Shown: in pieces, positions 49,809-60,107 of the stretch
How the letters are laid out: each line of letters begins with the position of its first letter
Numbering within the stretch: position 1 is the stretch's first letter
NCBI GenBank assembly: GCA_021613335.1
Contig: JAJTWR010000260.1
Coordinates: forward strand, 526,001-590,000
Direction of reading: 5' to 3'
Source of the DNA: Whitmania pigra
Taxonomy: Eukaryota; Annelida; Clitellata; Hirudinida; Haemopidae
Length of the DNA: 64,000 nt
Translations under genes and position numbers: made by a program
The notes under the pieces: model-generated
Told to the model about the DNA's origin: nothing
What the model saw: the letters and a program-made list of their open reading frames with translations, nothing else
Databases searched by the model: none

Positions 49809-51968
49809 ACTGTTCAAGAGAATGAACAGAGGACGACAGCAGGCGCCACACGAAAGAGGACGAAACGAGTTTCAGCTTTCAAGAAGGTGAAGAGAGCTGA
49901 GGAGTGTGCTGAGTACAAGGGTAGTCTTCCTGTCGATGAACTCCTCAACTACATAAATGACCCCAAATATCCTGCATCTAATTCCTGCTATCCTTCCAAT
50001 GCTTCACAAGTCCAAACGTCAGAATCAAAAAACAACAAGAAAATCCGGAAGAAATGTTCAAAAGAATCCGTGCAAAATACTTCTCTGAGTTGTAATTCCA
50101 ATAATAACCATTCTCTGAGTTGTACCAAAGACTCTACGAAGGATGAAATTGTTCAGGGCTTTTCTGAAAATTCAAAGTGCGATCAAACTGTGCAAAATTT
50201 GGAAGATGATGTCTTCTCTGTAAATGATGTTGACGCTGATGTTGTAAATAATTTTTCTCCGGACATTTTTGCAAACGGCTCGTACGAAAATTCAGAAATT
50301 GTCCATTGCGAATTGAACGATTTCAAGAGTAAGATGTTTATTCCAAAGGGGTCTTATGTTCCGACTGAGACTGAGAAAGGTAATCAGAGAAATTCAAAGC
50401 TTTTAAATGGAAACATGAACGGATTCTCCTCATCTAGCAACGGGTCTGGAGATGTGGTTTGGACGGACCAAAATGCCGAGGAATGCCTGTTGGCAAATGT
50501 TCCACAAGAATCATTTGAAAGTTGTCAGTCATCCCTGCAAAGCAGTCTCTCTAGCATAAGTTCATCTCTTTCTTCCAATAAAGCAGACAATCATGATGAT
50601 GTTAAACTCACTCATGCTGGTTATCATGACATTTCTTACTCATCGACTTTCCTGCATAAGTCTGTATCTGCAGATGACTCAAAAGGAGCCAAGCTTGACG
50701 TGCTGTCCAGCTTTGATGAAGATTACGAAGTGTGCCTGCCCTCAAATCACCAATGTGAGGCGATTGGGGGTAAAAATGATATTTCAGTCACTCCACTTGG
50801 CTGCCCTCCTAATCTCACTAGTCAAAATGAATTGAACTCTTTCACAGTGAGTACCTGCAGTTTCACCGAATTCGAAAAAGCTGAGGCATTGCCTGCTTTG
50901 GCAAAATCTTCAAATTTTGTGTTTGGAGACCTTTCAAAAGCTGTTCTTGAGGGTTCTGACAATGAAAACCAAGTTATGGAGTCTTCCAATGTTTCTTCAG
51001 CTGGCGCATCGGTTTTCCGTGGATGTAACAAAGCAAAACCATCCGAGGTCGTCACTTACATAACTTCCAGTGTCGTTTCTTCCCTGTGTGACGACCCATC
51101 TGGTTGTCTAAGTGACATCAAGAGATTCGAGAAACATCACTTCAACTTGAGTCAGAAGCCGGTCAGAGCACCCGTCGAGTTTGTCAACTGTCCTGTCGAA
51201 GATTTGTCTTCTCAGAATTCTCTTGGTATATCTTTTGGATTTGGCCTCGAAGACTTGCTAGAAAAGTGCACATCTTCAGGGACTGAAAACCCTGACCTAA
51301 GTTGCAGTGTGTCTTCATCACGAGAGAGCGTAAGAAATGTTTGTCCTGATGTTAATCTGAGTTCGAAAAAGAGTTTTGTTACTACGGCTTGCTTATCCTC
51401 GGCCGTGTCTTTCAACTGGTCTTCTTTGTCGAGCACTTTTGTGGATGTGAATGCTAATATAAATATCGGCACTTCGACCGTATTTGCCAGCGTTCCTGGT
51501 TACTCGCTGGCGCCAGCTCATCGTGGGAGGTCCTCTCCTTCCTTGTGCAGATATGAAAATAAATCGTACTTAAACACAGATTTCAATGTTCAAAATTCAA
51601 GTTCAAAATTAATTTGGAAAAGCAAAAATTCACCACCAATTTCTCAACAAAGTTTGGTCAATTCTACCCTCAGCTGCGCATCCAGCAACACTATTTTGCC
51701 TTCATCCTGTGAACAAAAGCTCCACGACAGTCTCAACATGCCAGTAAGAAATGGTTTCGTGAAGAGCAACTTTGTGGATGATTATCGTACCTCAAAAAAG
51801 GCTGACGTCTCCAGAACTGCTTGTTCTGGCAAGCTCTCTTCTGGCTGTCGAATGGATGAACTAGATAATTGTTTCCTTCCACCCGTGCTTGGAGTCATGA
51901 CTCACAAAAGCACTTTTAACCTTAGGGCTGCTCAAAGGTTTCTCTATGAAAGTAGGCTGCTTCTTTAA
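49809..51968 (+). CDS. Unrecognised serine-rich protein, main exon (up to 719 codons)
   Basis: A single long open frame, far above chance in this AT-rich DNA. It starts with a basic segment (TRKRTKRVSAFKKVKRAEE), then VDELLNYINDP, followed by long low-complexity Ser/Asn/Asp sequence with few hydrophobic blocks, and ends near MDELDNCFLPPVLGVM and FNLRAAQRFLYES. No ATG begins the frame near its 5' end: the ATG at 49822 is in another frame and stops after 22 codons. So the exon is probably entered from an upstream exon via the acceptor tttaaacag at 49800-49808. A donor at 51952 (GAAA|gtaggc) with acceptor atactacag at 52091-52099 would replace the last four residues and stop at 52138-52140. The LNYI and FNLRAA blocks recall FAM193 or NUFIP2 ends, but too weakly to name it. 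Confidence 0.7.
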   Translation, partial: TVQENEQRTTAGATRKRTKRVSAFKKVKRAEECAEYKGSLPVDELLNYINDPKYPASNSCYPSNASQVQTSESKNNKKIRKKCSKESVQNTSLSCNSNNNHSLSCTKDSTKDEIVQGFSENSKCDQTVQNLEDDVFSVNDVDADVVNNFSPDIFANGSYENSEIVHCELNDFKSKMFIPKGSYVPTETEKGNQRNSKLLNGNMNGFSSSSNGSGDVVWTDQNAEECLLANVPQESFESCQSSLQSSLSSISSSLSSNKADNHDDVKLTHAGYHDISYSSTFLHKSVSADDSKGAKLDVLSSFDEDYEVCLPSNHQCEAIGGKNDISVTPLGCPPNLTSQNELNSFTVSTCSFTEFEKAEALPALAKSSNFVFGDLSKAVLEGSDNENQVMESSNVSSAGASVFRGCNKAKPSEVVTYITSSVVSSLCDDPSGCLSDIKRFEKHHFNLSQKPVRAPVEFVNCPVEDLSSQNSLGISFGFGLEDLLEKCTSSGTENPDLSCSVSSSRESVRNVCPDVNLSSKKSFVTTACLSSAVSFNWSSLSSTFVDVNANINIGTSTVFASVPGYSLAPAHRGRSSPSLCRYENKSYLNTDFNVQNSSSKLIWKSKNSPPISQQSLVNSTLSCASSNTILPSSCEQKLHDSLNMPVRNGFVKSNFVDDYRTSKKADVSRTACSGKLSSGCRMDELDNCFLPPVLGVMTHKSTFNLRAAQRFLYESRLLL

Positions 51969-52140
51969 TAATAATTCATTAAGTAATTTTTTACAAACAG
52001 ATTTTATTATTTAGTTGGTTACCAAGATATAATGCATTTACGTAGAGCTCGTTTAAATTTGCTTATTAATTTTACTGAATGTTTCATTTAATACTACAGG
52101 TTATAAAGAAACATTATTACAGAGTCAAGGTTATATTTAA

Positions 52141-54680
52141 TCACTTTGAAGTTCATACAAAATTTCTTGCCATTAATGTATGTTATTTACCATTTCCAGA
52201 CAAAAGTTTTTACAAAAACATCAAAAATAAATCGAGCCAGTCGTGTGAAAGTCGAAGTTCACAAAAAAACTCAACTATGTCGACGACATAGCAGGATTCG
52301 TGAACTCGCAGTGATTTACATTTGCGCGATTGACTTGCACAGGGCGTGTGTCGTGTCAGTCGTTAGCATGTTTCAATGTTTGACTTCAATTAATGGTTAT
52401 CATATTGGTATTTTATACTCGATCTGGAATCTGCAAATCGTATTTGTATATAGTTGAGTGGCCGCAGTTGGGCCGATTTTTTCGGAAATTGTAAATACGT
52501 GTCGTAGTCCTTCGTAGGCCATCTGTAAGAATCAGCACAAGGTTTCATCTGTAGTCTCTCACTTGATGTCACTTATCACTGCTATCATAAGTAAACACAT
52601 TTCCTCCTGTTAATGCCACTATCTGGTTTGTATTATTTTTCTGATACAGCATTGATTTCAATATTGTAATCAATGTTTTCCCTGTGTTTTATCAAAGATG
52701 ACACATGATGATTTGTTTTTGTTTTCAAATTAGGAGATTTATTTAGCACTGCATTTTAAAAACTGAAGATGTTCGTTGAATTAAAAATATTTTGTTGATC
52801 TTCCGACATGAGACAGGCACTGTCAAGGATTGTAATTGGAATTGAAATTGAGGACATTCCCTTGGTTCTTGCTTTGGCGCTTGTTTTGGCATCCACGGTC
52901 GTGCACTCTTAATGCATTAAATTATGGTTTGATGCCACAAAAATCTGCCATGTTTGTATTTCATCTGGTTCATTAAGGAAACAAGTGTAACATAACTAGG
53001 TAATTTGTGACCAGTTTTCTATTTTGAGTTTCACTTTGAAACTGTATCATGGCTAAGTATTCTGTGTTTTATGAAGTAACTTTACACTTGTCTTCAAATG
53101 TTCAAACCAGCTATCAAAAATATATATTAAGTGTGCACTGCTGTTACATCAAAATGCTTCAATATGCTAGTTAAGCTTGAAATTGAGAAATTTGACGAGT
53201 CTTTTAGCCCACGTGCGTGCTGCGAACATACGTTGAAACCTCAGCTTTTTGGTGAATTTGGCTAGGTAATTTCTGCTTTTGTGGTCTGTAATATGCTCAA
53301 AGTTTTCTGTTGAAGTCGTTTAACATAGTAATGATACCACCTCTTTAAATTGCTTTTTAATTAGAGACAATGATTGAATTGCATACTATGCCTCGTTTTC
53401 ATGTTCTGCTCCATAGCATAAGAGTACAAATTTTCTTTTTAAAGGACCATGCACATCTCAAAAATAACTGGATTCTGTTCTGTGTGTACTGTCGTTCCTG
53501 GCACTGTTGATGTAAATGTAATTTATTTATTATGTATACATTGTAAGGTTAAAGGAACCTTCTAATTCTGCTTAGATCTACTCATGAGGAAAAGTAACCG
53601 TGTTGCTGTTGCAATCAAATTTCGAATGAAGTAGTTGAATGGTAGTGCTGATGGAAGAGGTGCTCAGAAAGGTTTTTTAAAAACTGAAATAGGTCATTAA
53701 TGACAGAAGAGAAAACTTTGAGGAAGCGGTATTTTCGGAAATGCTTATCATCGGACTCATGAACATTAACTCGGTTACGGGTTCAAGTCGTCGCGGAATT
53801 TTGTCTGGTGATCGGGGTTGAGTCGTCATTCAGATATGATGCACATTTTGGAATGATTGTACTAAATACCACTTTTTGTTTAGAAGGGGATAAGGCGGTG
53901 ATAATTAGTTTGTTGCAGCACGTAACAAGATGGATAACTACTGAAAATATTTTTGAAACTTAGAAGGCTAGAGTAGTTCTTTAAAATGATTGGGACAGGC
54001 TCTCGAACCATCAAAAAAATACCAAGCAAAGCTAAGCTGCCAAATTACAGAGTGAGATCGAGGCAGCATTTTTCAGTTTTTATTTAGTTAGAGCCCTCTT
54101 GGGGAGATTCTTATGAACTTATTCGAGACGAAGGAATTTCACCACAAATAAGGAACCCGCGGCTATGCAACAGAGTTGTGCGATGACTGAATATGAATGA
54201 GATTAGGTTTTGACAAAGACCAGATGAGTCTTTATTGCGATGATGTCAAGGAGGAGCAATAATGCATTTTACTTTTATTTATGCTTAGCTTTACTGATTT
54301 GCAAATTAATTTTAGGCATCACATCAGCAGAATTTTTCTTTTAGTTGACTTCCTTACAGAGAGGGACGTCATTTTGGGTCGCTAAATACTGCCCTCCCTC
54401 TGACTTAAGACCAGAAGTAGAAAAGGTCAAGTCGTGGAAGGTCTATCTGCTCGTCTAGAACAGATTAAGATAATATTTTATTTTTATAAAAAAAAAACAA
54501 TAGTTCTCAAAACATACTTTTATTAGTTATACCTTAAACATCTTTGTCAAACATTTCGATAAAAACAGTTTTTAATGTCTTGATTTTGTGAGACAATAGT
54601 TACAGAGTCGAGCGATCGTATTCTGGAAAGTCATACATAGAGTTTTCAAAGGCAAAAGAAGTGATACTGTTTCAAGCAAC
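52141..54680. other. Non-coding region downstream of the serine-rich gene
   Basis: No exon, RNA gene or clear repeat recognised. AATAAA-type strings (for example near 52,227) could end the upstream gene. A string like a tRNA B box (ggttcaagtc, near 53,779) lacks any tRNA fold. Confidence 0.4.
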
Positions 54681-54689
54681 CCATTTTAA

Positions 54690-55215
54690 GCAAATGTGGC
54701 TAGTTGCCCTGATGAACTGCAGCTGAAGATCGTTGAGTTGCAAAAAAATGAACTCCTTAAGGACAAGTTCAAAAAAGGACTGGTGGATTTTTACAAGTTT
54801 TTGCCCAAGGAAGAATTTCCCAATGTCAAAATTTTTGCTTTGGGACAACATATTTGTATGAACAAACATTTTCAAGAAGGAAATACGTGAAGAACAATTT
54901 GAGAGCAAACTTGTCCGATGATAATCTCAGGTCACTGTTAATGTTAGGGATATCAAATCTAAAGCCAGAAATGTCTGCTATTTTGGCATCAGGAAACAAT
55001 TTCATCATTCTCTTTAATGCAGGTGTTCATGTGTAGTATATCAATGTGCTATTAAATAATAACTGAATAAAATAATATTAAATAAATAATTAAAAACAAC
55101 ATCTGTCTTGATTCTTTTTTATTTGGACCTCAAGTGTGGTCGGTATCCAAACATCCAAAATTGGTAGTAAATGCGGCCCTCGGGCTGAAAAGTTTGGAGA
55201 CCCCTGATCTAGAAA
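54690..55215 (+). mobile_element. hAT transposon 3' remnant (GTF2IRD2-like C-terminus plus terminal repeat)
   Basis: The + strand encodes DELQLKIVELQKNELLKDKF, FYKFLPKEEFPNVKIFAL and, after a one-base frameshift near 54,854, YEQTFSRRKYVKNNLRANLS and DDNLRSLLMLGISNL. This is the hAT C-terminal dimerisation domain (the E-Q-x-F-S and R-x-x-L-x-D-x-x-L marks). Downstream, gcggccctcgggctgaaaag and tttggagacccctgatctag form a hAT-like terminal repeat ending at about 55,210. It is of the same type as the remnant at 43.6-45.7 kb, in the opposite orientation, and covers the part that one lacks. Confidence 0.82.
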
Positions 55216-55249
55216 TTTACATGGTTTTTGCCTTTTGGTTCTTCGCATT

Positions 55250-55575
55250 TGAATACGTTCTTCTCAGTGAAGTTCATCTTCGTCACTTCTTTGATCTCTG
55301 TCAGCTTTATTTCTTTTCGCTTTCTTCTCCAAAGCGTCTTTAAGAGATTCTGCAAAAGATTCTTTTCTTCCACGTTTTAAACACGTTCTTGTTCTTTTAT
55401 GTTCATCTTTCTTCGAACTTTGTAAACTCTATTTCTTATCGCTTTCCTCTCCATAATTTCTACAAGAGATTCAAAAGATTCTGCTCTGCGTTTTTGAACA
55501 CGTTCTTGTCATTGATATTCATTTTCTTTACTTCTTCGATCCCTGTCATCTTTATTTCTTTTTGTTTTTCTTTAA
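55250..55575 (+). repeat. Degenerate tandem repeat, ~three units of ~110-125 bp
   Basis: The unit cgttcttxtx-gttcatcttcx-cttcttx-tttatttcttxtcgctttc-ttctccx-aagagattcxaaaagattct recurs roughly three times with drift. On the minus strand it has short charged Lys/Arg/Glu reading segments but many stops. It may be the remnant of a repetitive coding exon or a minisatellite. Confidence 0.5.
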
Positions 55576-56140
55576 TTTGCTTTCTGTTCCGATTCATTAG
55601 CTTTTGCTAATAATGCACGTTGGACTTAAATACATTTTTACATGTAGCTGTAATATAAATTCAACAGAATACAAATTGAAACTTGAATTAACTCAATCTC
55701 AAGATAGGTTAAAGTTATAATTTAAACGGAGACGGGATTATGGGATCCCCACTAATTATGTAAATTACTGACACCCAATAGAGAATATTATAGTTGAGAG
55801 TTAATTGAACAATCGAGGGACTGAGGCGAGTTGAAAGAGCTGAGCACTGCAGTGATGAAAGAATGTAGCGATTTCTGTGTTGTAGCTAAGCGATGAGCAA
55901 CTGAACTACTGAGCGATTAAATATGATATAAAGCTAAACTTCTTTTCCAAGGATCCTGAATTTTATAAATTAAAGAACACTTAAAATAAAAATAAAATTT
56001 TAAATATGCACCACGTACCTTAGCAACATATATATGTATAGATTAAATTGATCGATTTAGAATGCTTTCCCTTGCTTCGCAATTATTGAATCCTATAATT
56101 ACAAAATGACCAACCATTAAGTTTGTGTTGTTCCATGTTG

Positions 56141-56445
56141 CAGACAACATAACATAACAATTATTTTAACATAACAATTATTTATAGTGGTTAAGAAGAC
56201 CTGGATCTGTGTAATAACCACTCTTTTTAGTCCTAATATCCGAATTTACTTAAATAAATTTTGAATTTATCTATTGTGTCAGCATGGATGGTTTCCTTAT
56301 CTAGTTTATTCCATAAGGAAACCACCCTTGAACTGAAATAATTGTTTTTCAAGTTTCCCGAAGCCTTCCTGTATAACTTACAATCTAGTAGAAACACTTT
56401 TTGTGGCTTCGAAAACTGACGTCCTATAAAGAATTAAACTCCCTC
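56141..56445 (-). mobile_element. LINE 3'-end fragment (CR1/L2-like)
   Basis: The minus strand reads VFLLDCKLYRKASGNLKNNY, then FSSRVVSLWNKLDKETIHAD and [14 protein letters not shown], then a stop. This has the look of the end of a non-LTR reverse-transcriptase ORF (F-x-x-R-V-x-x-x-W-N-x-L ... F-K-x-x-L). A TGTTATG-type tail follows at 56,141-56,175. A shorter copy lies at 3564-3745. Confidence 0.7.
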
Positions 56446-56820
56446 TGACCTAATCGAATATCGTCTAAAAGTTTATATAAACGGATATTTTTTTTAGAGT
56501 ATCGTAAAATGATCAAGTATAGGATTTATTTGTAAATCGATTTTCTGGAACTCTTTTAGCCAATTTCAAATGCTATATTTTAAAATTATATAATGATTAT
56601 AAAAAGCAAAATTTTATTTATAAAAGATATGAATTATAAAACTAAAAAATCAACTCTATTTCACTTGACATTTTTTCCGATCTGACTCACCGGGCAGTCG
56701 GCCATTTTTGGTTTGGTTGAAATATACAACTTTGGCTGTGTTATATTGATGACCCTTTTGTTCAGTTGTTAGGAGCGCCAGAATTGCTTACTTTTTTTTG
56801 TTATTGTCTTGGGTGAGAGA

Positions 56821-59017
56821 ATGTCTTCCAGTCTAGATCAGGTTGAAATATTTTTGCTCGGGAATCTTTATCACGCCCATGTATTTGATGACATACGGAG
56901 GAATGATTTTTTTTATGGGATAGTTGGCTTAGTTTGCTTAAATTAGTAAATGCAGTTGCACTTTTATTTTTCGTGTGGTTTGAAGTCCTTAGAAATATTC
57001 TGTCACGGATAGGACATGTTTGAACTTGGAAGCTAGTCAGCAGATTGGTTGTCGTGTGATTATGGTTTTGTGGTTGAAAAGTATGCTCTGTAGCAGCAGT
57101 TTAAGTTTAGGTGCCAATCCATTCCCTCTAAATTATCATTATCCTCAAATTGTCATTGTTAACGTTGTGTGTATGACCTCATCGGCTCAATAGTTTTATT
57201 GGTTTAATAAATGTTTTATTTACCACAATAAATTTTTTAGAAGAATGTTACTATGTTATTGATGCAGTTATTTTTTGATATTTCGGTCTTTCTCTGCATT
57301 TGCTTCAATCTACAATTTGCCATGCACTTTAATTTCTGTTGACTATGTTTTGTGCTAGATGCATTGTGTGTGTAATGGATAAAATATAACACTAGATAAA
57401 ACTTTTAAAAAGCTATTATTTACTAACTGATTGTTTTGTTTTTTCAGAGGTCAGCTAAAACTCATGAAAACCATGGTAGGGTTCTTGGATTCCATTTATT
57501 CAAATATTATTTACTTACATATTCACTTATAAATCGAGTCAGTAACAGCTTTTTGAAAATAAAAAATTGTTTACAGAAGGTAGCAGCCAATCTAACAAGG
57601 AAGTAGAATACAGTTATGGTATTGATCCACAAGTGAGAATTCATTAATTTGTGTAAAAACGTATTGTTGTGCATTTATTTTTTTATTTAATTTCTAGGCT
57701 GCATTTAATCCTGCTCAAATGGCTGCTGGCTCAATGTCTGACCCATACCTGAATTATTATGCCTGGCCCTCCTATCAGACAAATCCAACTGGAGGAGTTC
57801 AAGATGCCACTTGGACTTCCAGAGATGGAGTTTACAGTGGGTATGGACAACTGCCTAATGCTGATTACATGCAGGCAGGTCCAATGTTTGGACAGTATGA
57901 TTACTCTTATTGGTACCCAAATATGGACCCATCCACTGGTTCTTGGGGTCCTTCTGGTCATGCCCTGTACAAAAGTAGAGACTACCAAAATGGTTCATAT
58001 TATGGCAATTCAGCAGGTGCTGGTGGTTCTCTGTTGGGGGATGGAACTTATAACGGTGATTCATCACTTAATGGGGCAGTGCAATCGGCTGAACAAGGTT
58101 TCAAAAGCATGTCTCTGGGTGGAGCCGATGAAGAAAAAGAGGCAAGCAGTCGTTCATCTGGAGTTCCAGCATGCAAGAAAAGCTGGGCAAACATTGTGAC
58201 CCAGTCCAGTAGGTCAGCTAATAGGCCAAAGATGATACCACGTGCTCCAATTGTGCTCTCAAAACAGACTGGAGATTCTTCATGGGAAACTGGCAGGGGT
58301 GGATCAAAATTGTCTCAGAACCGAGCAATGTCTGGAGAAGGAAGACAAACGTTCACTGGTCCTTATTCTACCGCTGGCAGTTTAACCAAACCTCTGACCT
58401 CTCATTACAGTGGGGAACCCAGTGGTGAAGGTAGCACAAAGCAGAACACTTGCAATCTTGACCAGAGTGAATACAATCCTAAAGATTTTGACTTGAACCC
58501 TAAAGGAGCTCGATTTTTTGTCATAAAGAGTTTTTCTGAAGATGATATCCATAGATCCATCAAGTACTCAATTTGGTGTAGCACTGAATATGGAAACAAG
58601 AGGCTAGATAGTGCATACAAAGAGAGAGAAGGAAAAGGACAAGTGTTCCTTTACTTCAGTGTCAATGGTAGTGGACATTTTTGTGGTGTGGCACTCATGA
58701 CATCTGCAGTGGATTACAATTCATCATCAGAAGTATGGGCTCAAAACAAATGGAAAGGACAATTTTCTGTTAAATGGATCTACGTCAAAGACGTTCCTAA
58801 CAGTCAGTTGCGTCACATTAGACTGGAGAATAATGAAAACAAGCCTGTCACAAATTCTAGGGACACACAAGAAGTACCTTATGAGAAAGGGAAGCAGGTC
58901 CTCCGAGTTATCCATCAATACCGCCATACCACTTCAATTTTCGATGATTTCAACCATTATGAGAAACAACAGGAAGAAACCCAACAGAGGAAAAGCTCGT
59001 ATCTAACCAGTTCCTAA
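56821..59017 (+). CDS. YTHDF: YTH-domain m6A reader, YTHDF type (474 aa, 4 exons)
   Basis: Exons 56821-56841, 57448-57475, 57577-57632 and 57698-59017 join in frame from ATG (MSSSLDQ...) to TAA, 474 residues against about 550-580 in vertebrate YTHDF1-3. The start recalls the YTHDF N-terminus, and the shared block [10 protein letters not shown] with [10 protein letters not shown] follows. A Tyr/Gly/Asn/Ser-rich low-complexity region precedes the YTH domain (about residues 300-440): [87 protein letters not shown]. The aromatic-cage Trps (SIWCST, VWAQNKW) are intact, so it should bind m6A. The family works in the cytoplasm on mRNA decay and translation. The strong DF-specific motifs make YTHDC unlikely. 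Confidence 0.95.
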
Positions 59018-60107
59018 ATTTGCCTCTATGACTGACTAAAAGTCTGCTATATAATGATAATAATTAGATGTTTTTATATTCATCGAGTGCTGGAACAAGA
59101 AGCTCAAGCAATTCTGAAATATTCTTTAAAGAGTTTTTGATTTATTTAAAAATTTCAGAGAACTCAACTTATGAAAGGAAGAGTTGTAGATATGAGAGGA
59201 AGATACGTGGGTGTCCGATGCTAATTGTAGAAAATGTTTCGTTTATAAATTTTTGTAAAATATTGGATCTTTATTATCTTTGTGATAATTATCCTACTTC
59301 CCTGACTGATGTTTCACCGATGTTTTTGATTTTGGGTCTCCAAGGAATTTCACTTTGATACTTATAGTTTGGTTGAGAAATATTTATCCATAACATGCAA
59401 TGAATTGTTCTACATGCACTGTTTCTAATGCATGCTGTTGACGCAGAGGGTCTTAGTGCGACTCGAGGGTGATCTACACATCAGCAATCAGTTGATTTTT
59501 TAATCTCAGCTTTTTCCTTTTATATTTGGGTATTAAACTGAGATATTTGAAAATGCGGTGTCGAACTTGTTTGAGTATTCCTTGAAGTTTCAATTGAATT
59601 GTGGTGATTGTGTGCTAATGTTTTGGCAGAATAATATTTGGAAGTATCAGCAATGGGGATGATTTAGTGCAGGCTATTTAGATGTTGGGATGTCTGTTTT
59701 TGTTCTATTCTATTTCCTTTCTTTTAAGGTATTGCAGTGCTACTTTGGTGTGGGTTTCACAATGCTGCTATGAGAATGAGCTGCGAGGCGCGGCTGTAGC
59801 TAGTGATAGGGCTTTGGGTCATTTTCTACATAATAATGATGATAATATTAATAATAATACGCTTGTAAAGCGTTATGGGCTCTTGTGTGTGGATGGCGAA
59901 GTGGGAGCCGTTTTTGGTTTCAGATGGCATTTTCCTCTGGGGTATGTGAATAGTTAGTTTATTTTATGCTGTCGATTTTAAATTAATGTTCGGAGATCGC
60001 CATACTTTTTGTGGAATTCCCGAACAAAATTTAGGAACAAAAAACTAGTTCGTTCGACCCATCGCTGCGTGACGTCCTGGCGATTACTTTTTTTTATTAG
60101 CGTTGAA
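59018..60107. other. YTHDF 3' UTR and promoter of the next gene
   Basis: No further exon seen. Open stretches at 59,068-59,358 and 59,682-59,957 have no recognisable protein features. A TGACGTCC (CRE-like) string at about 60,070 lies just upstream of the next start codon. Confidence 0.35.

Noticed and set aside
53760..53800. Possible tRNA or tRNA-derived SINE (ggttcaagtc)
   Set aside because: Flanks do not pair as a T stem and no A box lies at the right distance.
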